Positions 4,113 through 5,439 of a DNA stretch of 5,439 bases are shown one piece after another. The DNA is taken from positions 1 through 5,439 of the forward strand of contig CAYWAP010000065.1 of the NCBI GenBank assembly GCA_964456525.1, in the 5' to 3' direction. A program made the translations under genes and the position numbers. The notes beneath the pieces are model-generated. The model was not told the origin of the DNA, did no database searches, and saw only the letters and a list, made by a program, of their open reading frames with translations. The stretch comes from Onthomonas sp964456525. Lineage in GTDB: Bacteria; Bacillota; Clostridia; Oscillospirales; Oscillospiraceae. Position 1 is the stretch's first letter. Each line of letters opens with the position of its first letter.

Positions 4113-5336
4113 ATGGCGACAGTTCAAAAGCGCGGGAAAAGCTACCGGATCACGGTTTCCTGTGGCTATGACCTGCAAGGGAAACAGATCAGGGCATCCA
4201 CCACATGGACGCCCGACCCCGGTATGACGCCCCGACAGGTGGAGAAGGAGATCAGCCGTCAAGCAGTCCTGTTTGAAGAGCAGGTGAAAAGCGGGGCGGT
4301 TTCCGTCAATGGGAATATCCGGCTACAGGCATTCACACAGCGGTACATGGAGGATTATGCCCGCTCCCATCTGAAGCCCACAACACTCAGGAATTATGAG
4401 CGGGACATGGCGCGGGTCAACAAAGTGTTGGGACATGTCCGGCTCTGTGACCTGAACGCCACGCAGATCAACCGATTCTATGCCTCCCTAGCGCAACAGG
4501 GAGGTAATCAGCAGACCGGCGGGCCACTCTCCAGCGCGTCCATTGTGGCCATACACCGCACCTTGTCCGCCGTCCTGGCCAAGGCGGTTAAATGGGGGTA
4601 TCTGTCCACGAGCCCCATTGAAAGAGCAGAGCGGCCAAAGCTGGAGGGCAAGGAGGCCCGCTACCTGGACGAACCAGAGGCCCGGAAGATGCTGGAGCTA
4701 CTCCAGGCTGAACCCGTCAAATGGCGCTGCATGATAACCTTCGACCTATTTTCCGGCCTGCGCCGGGGTGAGCTGCTGGGGCTTATGTGGGAGGACATCG
4801 ACTTTGCTTCCAGGTCTCTGACCATCCGCCGGACGATGAACTACACCCCACAGAAGGGCGTCTACGTGGATTCTCCAAAGTCCAAGACCTCCCGCCGCCC
4901 ACTCCACCTGAGCGCAACCGCCGTGGCCCTTTTGATGGAACAACAGGCATGGCAGCAGGCACAGCGGGAAGCATTGGGGGACGCTTGGAAGGAAACCGGC
5001 TATGTGTTCACTGGGGATGATGGAAGCCCCACATTCCCCACCAGCGTAACCACCTGGTTCCGGCGTTTCATTCGCGGCTCTGGCCTGCCCTATGTCTCTG
5101 TCCACAGCCTCCGGCATACATTCGCCAGCCTGCAAATCTCCGACGGGGTTCCCCTGGTGGTGGTCTCCAGGCAGCTGGGGCACGCAAAAGCAAGCACCAC
5201 AGCAAACATCTATGCCCATGTCATAGCAGAGGCAGAGAGCAAGGCAGACCAAACCTTTGACCGGTTTTCCGACGTTATCAGGTCGGATAAACACCAAATA
5301 AACACCAATGGCAGAAGCACCGTTGAAAGCGCATAG
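4113..5336 (+). CDS. int: Tyrosine recombinase, site-specific integrase
   Basis: A complete 407-aa phage/ICE integrase that would insert and excise the element by recombination between attachment sites. The N-terminal part (about 1-65) is an AP2-like arm-binding domain starting MATVQKRGKSYRITV. Residues 70-165 are the SAM-like core-binding domain (YMEDYARSHLKPTTLRNYER). The catalytic domain carries SGLRRGELLGL (R217), a beta-hairpin Lys in SPKSKTSRR (K256 or K258), HSLRH (H331, R334), LGH (H357) and the nucleophile in NIYAH (Y367). All expected catalytic residues are present, so it should be active. The ATG at 4113 has AGGGGGG seven bases upstream. The gene reads toward the 3' end of tRNA-Thr, stopping 48 bases before it, as is usual for elements inserted in tRNA genes. 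An 11-bp tandem repeat lies inside its 3' end. Confidence 0.96.
   Translation: MATVQKRGKSYRITVSCGYDLQGKQIRASTTWTPDPGMTPRQVEKEISRQAVLFEEQVKSGAVSVNGNIRLQAFTQRYMEDYARSHLKPTTLRNYERDMARVNKVLGHVRLCDLNATQINRFYASLAQQGGNQQTGGPLSSASIVAIHRTLSAVLAKAVKWGYLSTSPIERAERPKLEGKEARYLDEPEARKMLELLQAEPVKWRCMITFDLFSGLRRGELLGLMWEDIDFASRSLTIRRTMNYTPQKGVYVDSPKSKTSRRPLHLSATAVALLMEQQAWQQAQREALGDAWKETGYVFTGDDGSPTFPTSVTTWFRRFIRGSGLPYVSVHSLRHTFASLQISDGVPLVVVSRQLGHAKASTTANIYAHVIAEAESKADQTFDRFSDVIRSDKHQINTNGRSTVESA
5287..5308. repeat. Perfect 11-bp tandem repeat, possible integrase arm sites
   Basis: ATAAACACCAA occurs twice in direct succession (5287-5297 and 5298-5308) within the last 50 bases of the integrase gene. Eleven is not a multiple of three, so the two copies encode different residues (KHQ and INTN frames). 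That points to a DNA-level role or chance rather than a protein repeat. Tyrosine integrases often bind short direct repeats of about this length near the attachment core, here about 77 bases away. Confidence 0.55.
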
Positions 5337-5347
5337 CTTTTTGCATG

Positions 5348-5383
5348 AAAAACCCCCGTAATCGGTTGATTACGGGGGTTTTT
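5348..5383. terminator. Bidirectional intrinsic terminator between integrase and tRNA-Thr
   Basis: AACCCCCGTAATC (5351-5363) pairs perfectly with GATTACGGGGGTT (5368-5380) around a GGTT loop. A-rich sequence on the left and T-rich sequence on the right extend the pairing to 5348-5383. With T runs on both strands it can end the integrase transcript from the left and the tRNA transcript from the right. Confidence 0.93.
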
Positions 5384-5439
5384 CTGGAGCTGATAGGCAG
5401 ATTCGAACTGCCGACCTCATCCTTACCAAGGATGCGCTC
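5384..5439. other. Probable attachment site end (att) in tRNA-Thr
   Basis: A tyrosine integrase gene ending 48 bases from a tRNA 3' end and pointing at it is the standard arrangement for an element inserted in that tRNA gene. The core would be a shared 3' tRNA segment, and the element would restore the intact tRNA on this side. The exact core cannot be defined because the other element end is not in the window. Confidence 0.6.
5385..5439 (-). tRNA. tRNA-Thr (anticodon GGU), 3' part, cut by the window end
   Basis: Read on the minus strand, the window end gives the 3' two thirds of a tRNA. The anticodon arm is at 5434-5418, with loop TTGGTAA and anticodon GGT (5427-5425). A five-base variable loop follows at 5417-5413. 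The T arm is at 5412-5396, with GTTCGAAT in its stem and loop. The 3' acceptor strand TATCAGC is at 5395-5389, the discriminator T at 5388, and an encoded CCA at 5387-5385. The D arm and 5' acceptor strand lie outside the window, so the acceptor pairing cannot be checked. The anticodon assigns it to threonine codon ACC (and ACU). Its 3' end faces the integrase. Confidence 0.93.

Noticed and set aside
4746..5297. Minus-strand 183-aa frame opposite the integrase
   Set aside because: It lies fully antisense to catalytic-domain sequence of a complete tyrosine recombinase.

Overview
The window looks like the integrase-side end of an integrative element (ICE or prophage type) in a GC-rich Clostridia genome, probably Oscillospiraceae-like. 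This taxonomic reading is inference. It rests on strong GGAGG-type ribosome binding sites, dense GC-rich coding sequence broken by AT-rich control regions, a tRNA gene with an encoded CCA end, and a gene set typical of gut Firmicutes elements. The window is cut at both ends: position 1 lies inside a gene, and position 5439 lies inside a tRNA gene.

Layout from left to right. Positions 1-26 hold the first codons of a leftward gene. Positions 27-253 are a non-coding, AT-rich region built around repeated TTTAACTNGACCA half-sites. These include two 29-bp near-palindromes spaced exactly 51 bp apart and an outer pair of inverted half-sites, one of which runs into the end of the neighbouring gene. 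From 3333 down to 254 runs a leftward operon of six overlapping genes: a 67-aa XRE-type HTH protein (TTG start), a 76-aa excisionase-like winged-helix protein, an 89-aa cysteine-rich protein, a 126-aa LexA/S24-like domain protein, a 43-aa single-pass membrane protein, and a 640-aa primase-helicase (zinc finger, TOPRIM, RecA-like ATPase).

Positions 3334-3501 are a divergent control region. A near-consensus promoter fires leftward into the operon, and a second promoter fires rightward into a 146-aa XRE-family repressor-like gene (3502-3942). This layout resembles a phage or ICE immunity switch. An 11-base C run and a short region of inverted repeats follow. A complete 407-aa tyrosine integrase (4113-5336) comes next and reads toward a bidirectional terminator and the 3' end of tRNA-Thr(GGU), which is the likely attachment site.

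How the parts may work together (inference): the rightward repressor and the leftward XRE protein set the element on or off. The leftward operon then supplies an excision accessory factor and a primase-helicase for replicating the excised element. The repeat array just past the helicase gene is either a replication origin or the operator region of the next leftward operon. The integrase inserts and excises the element at tRNA-Thr.

The most interesting items are the repeat array, its partial sequence match to the immunity region, the stand-alone S24-like protein with Cys where the catalytic Lys is expected, the very short membrane-protein gene inside the overlapping operon, and the perfect 11-bp tandem repeat near the end of the integrase gene.
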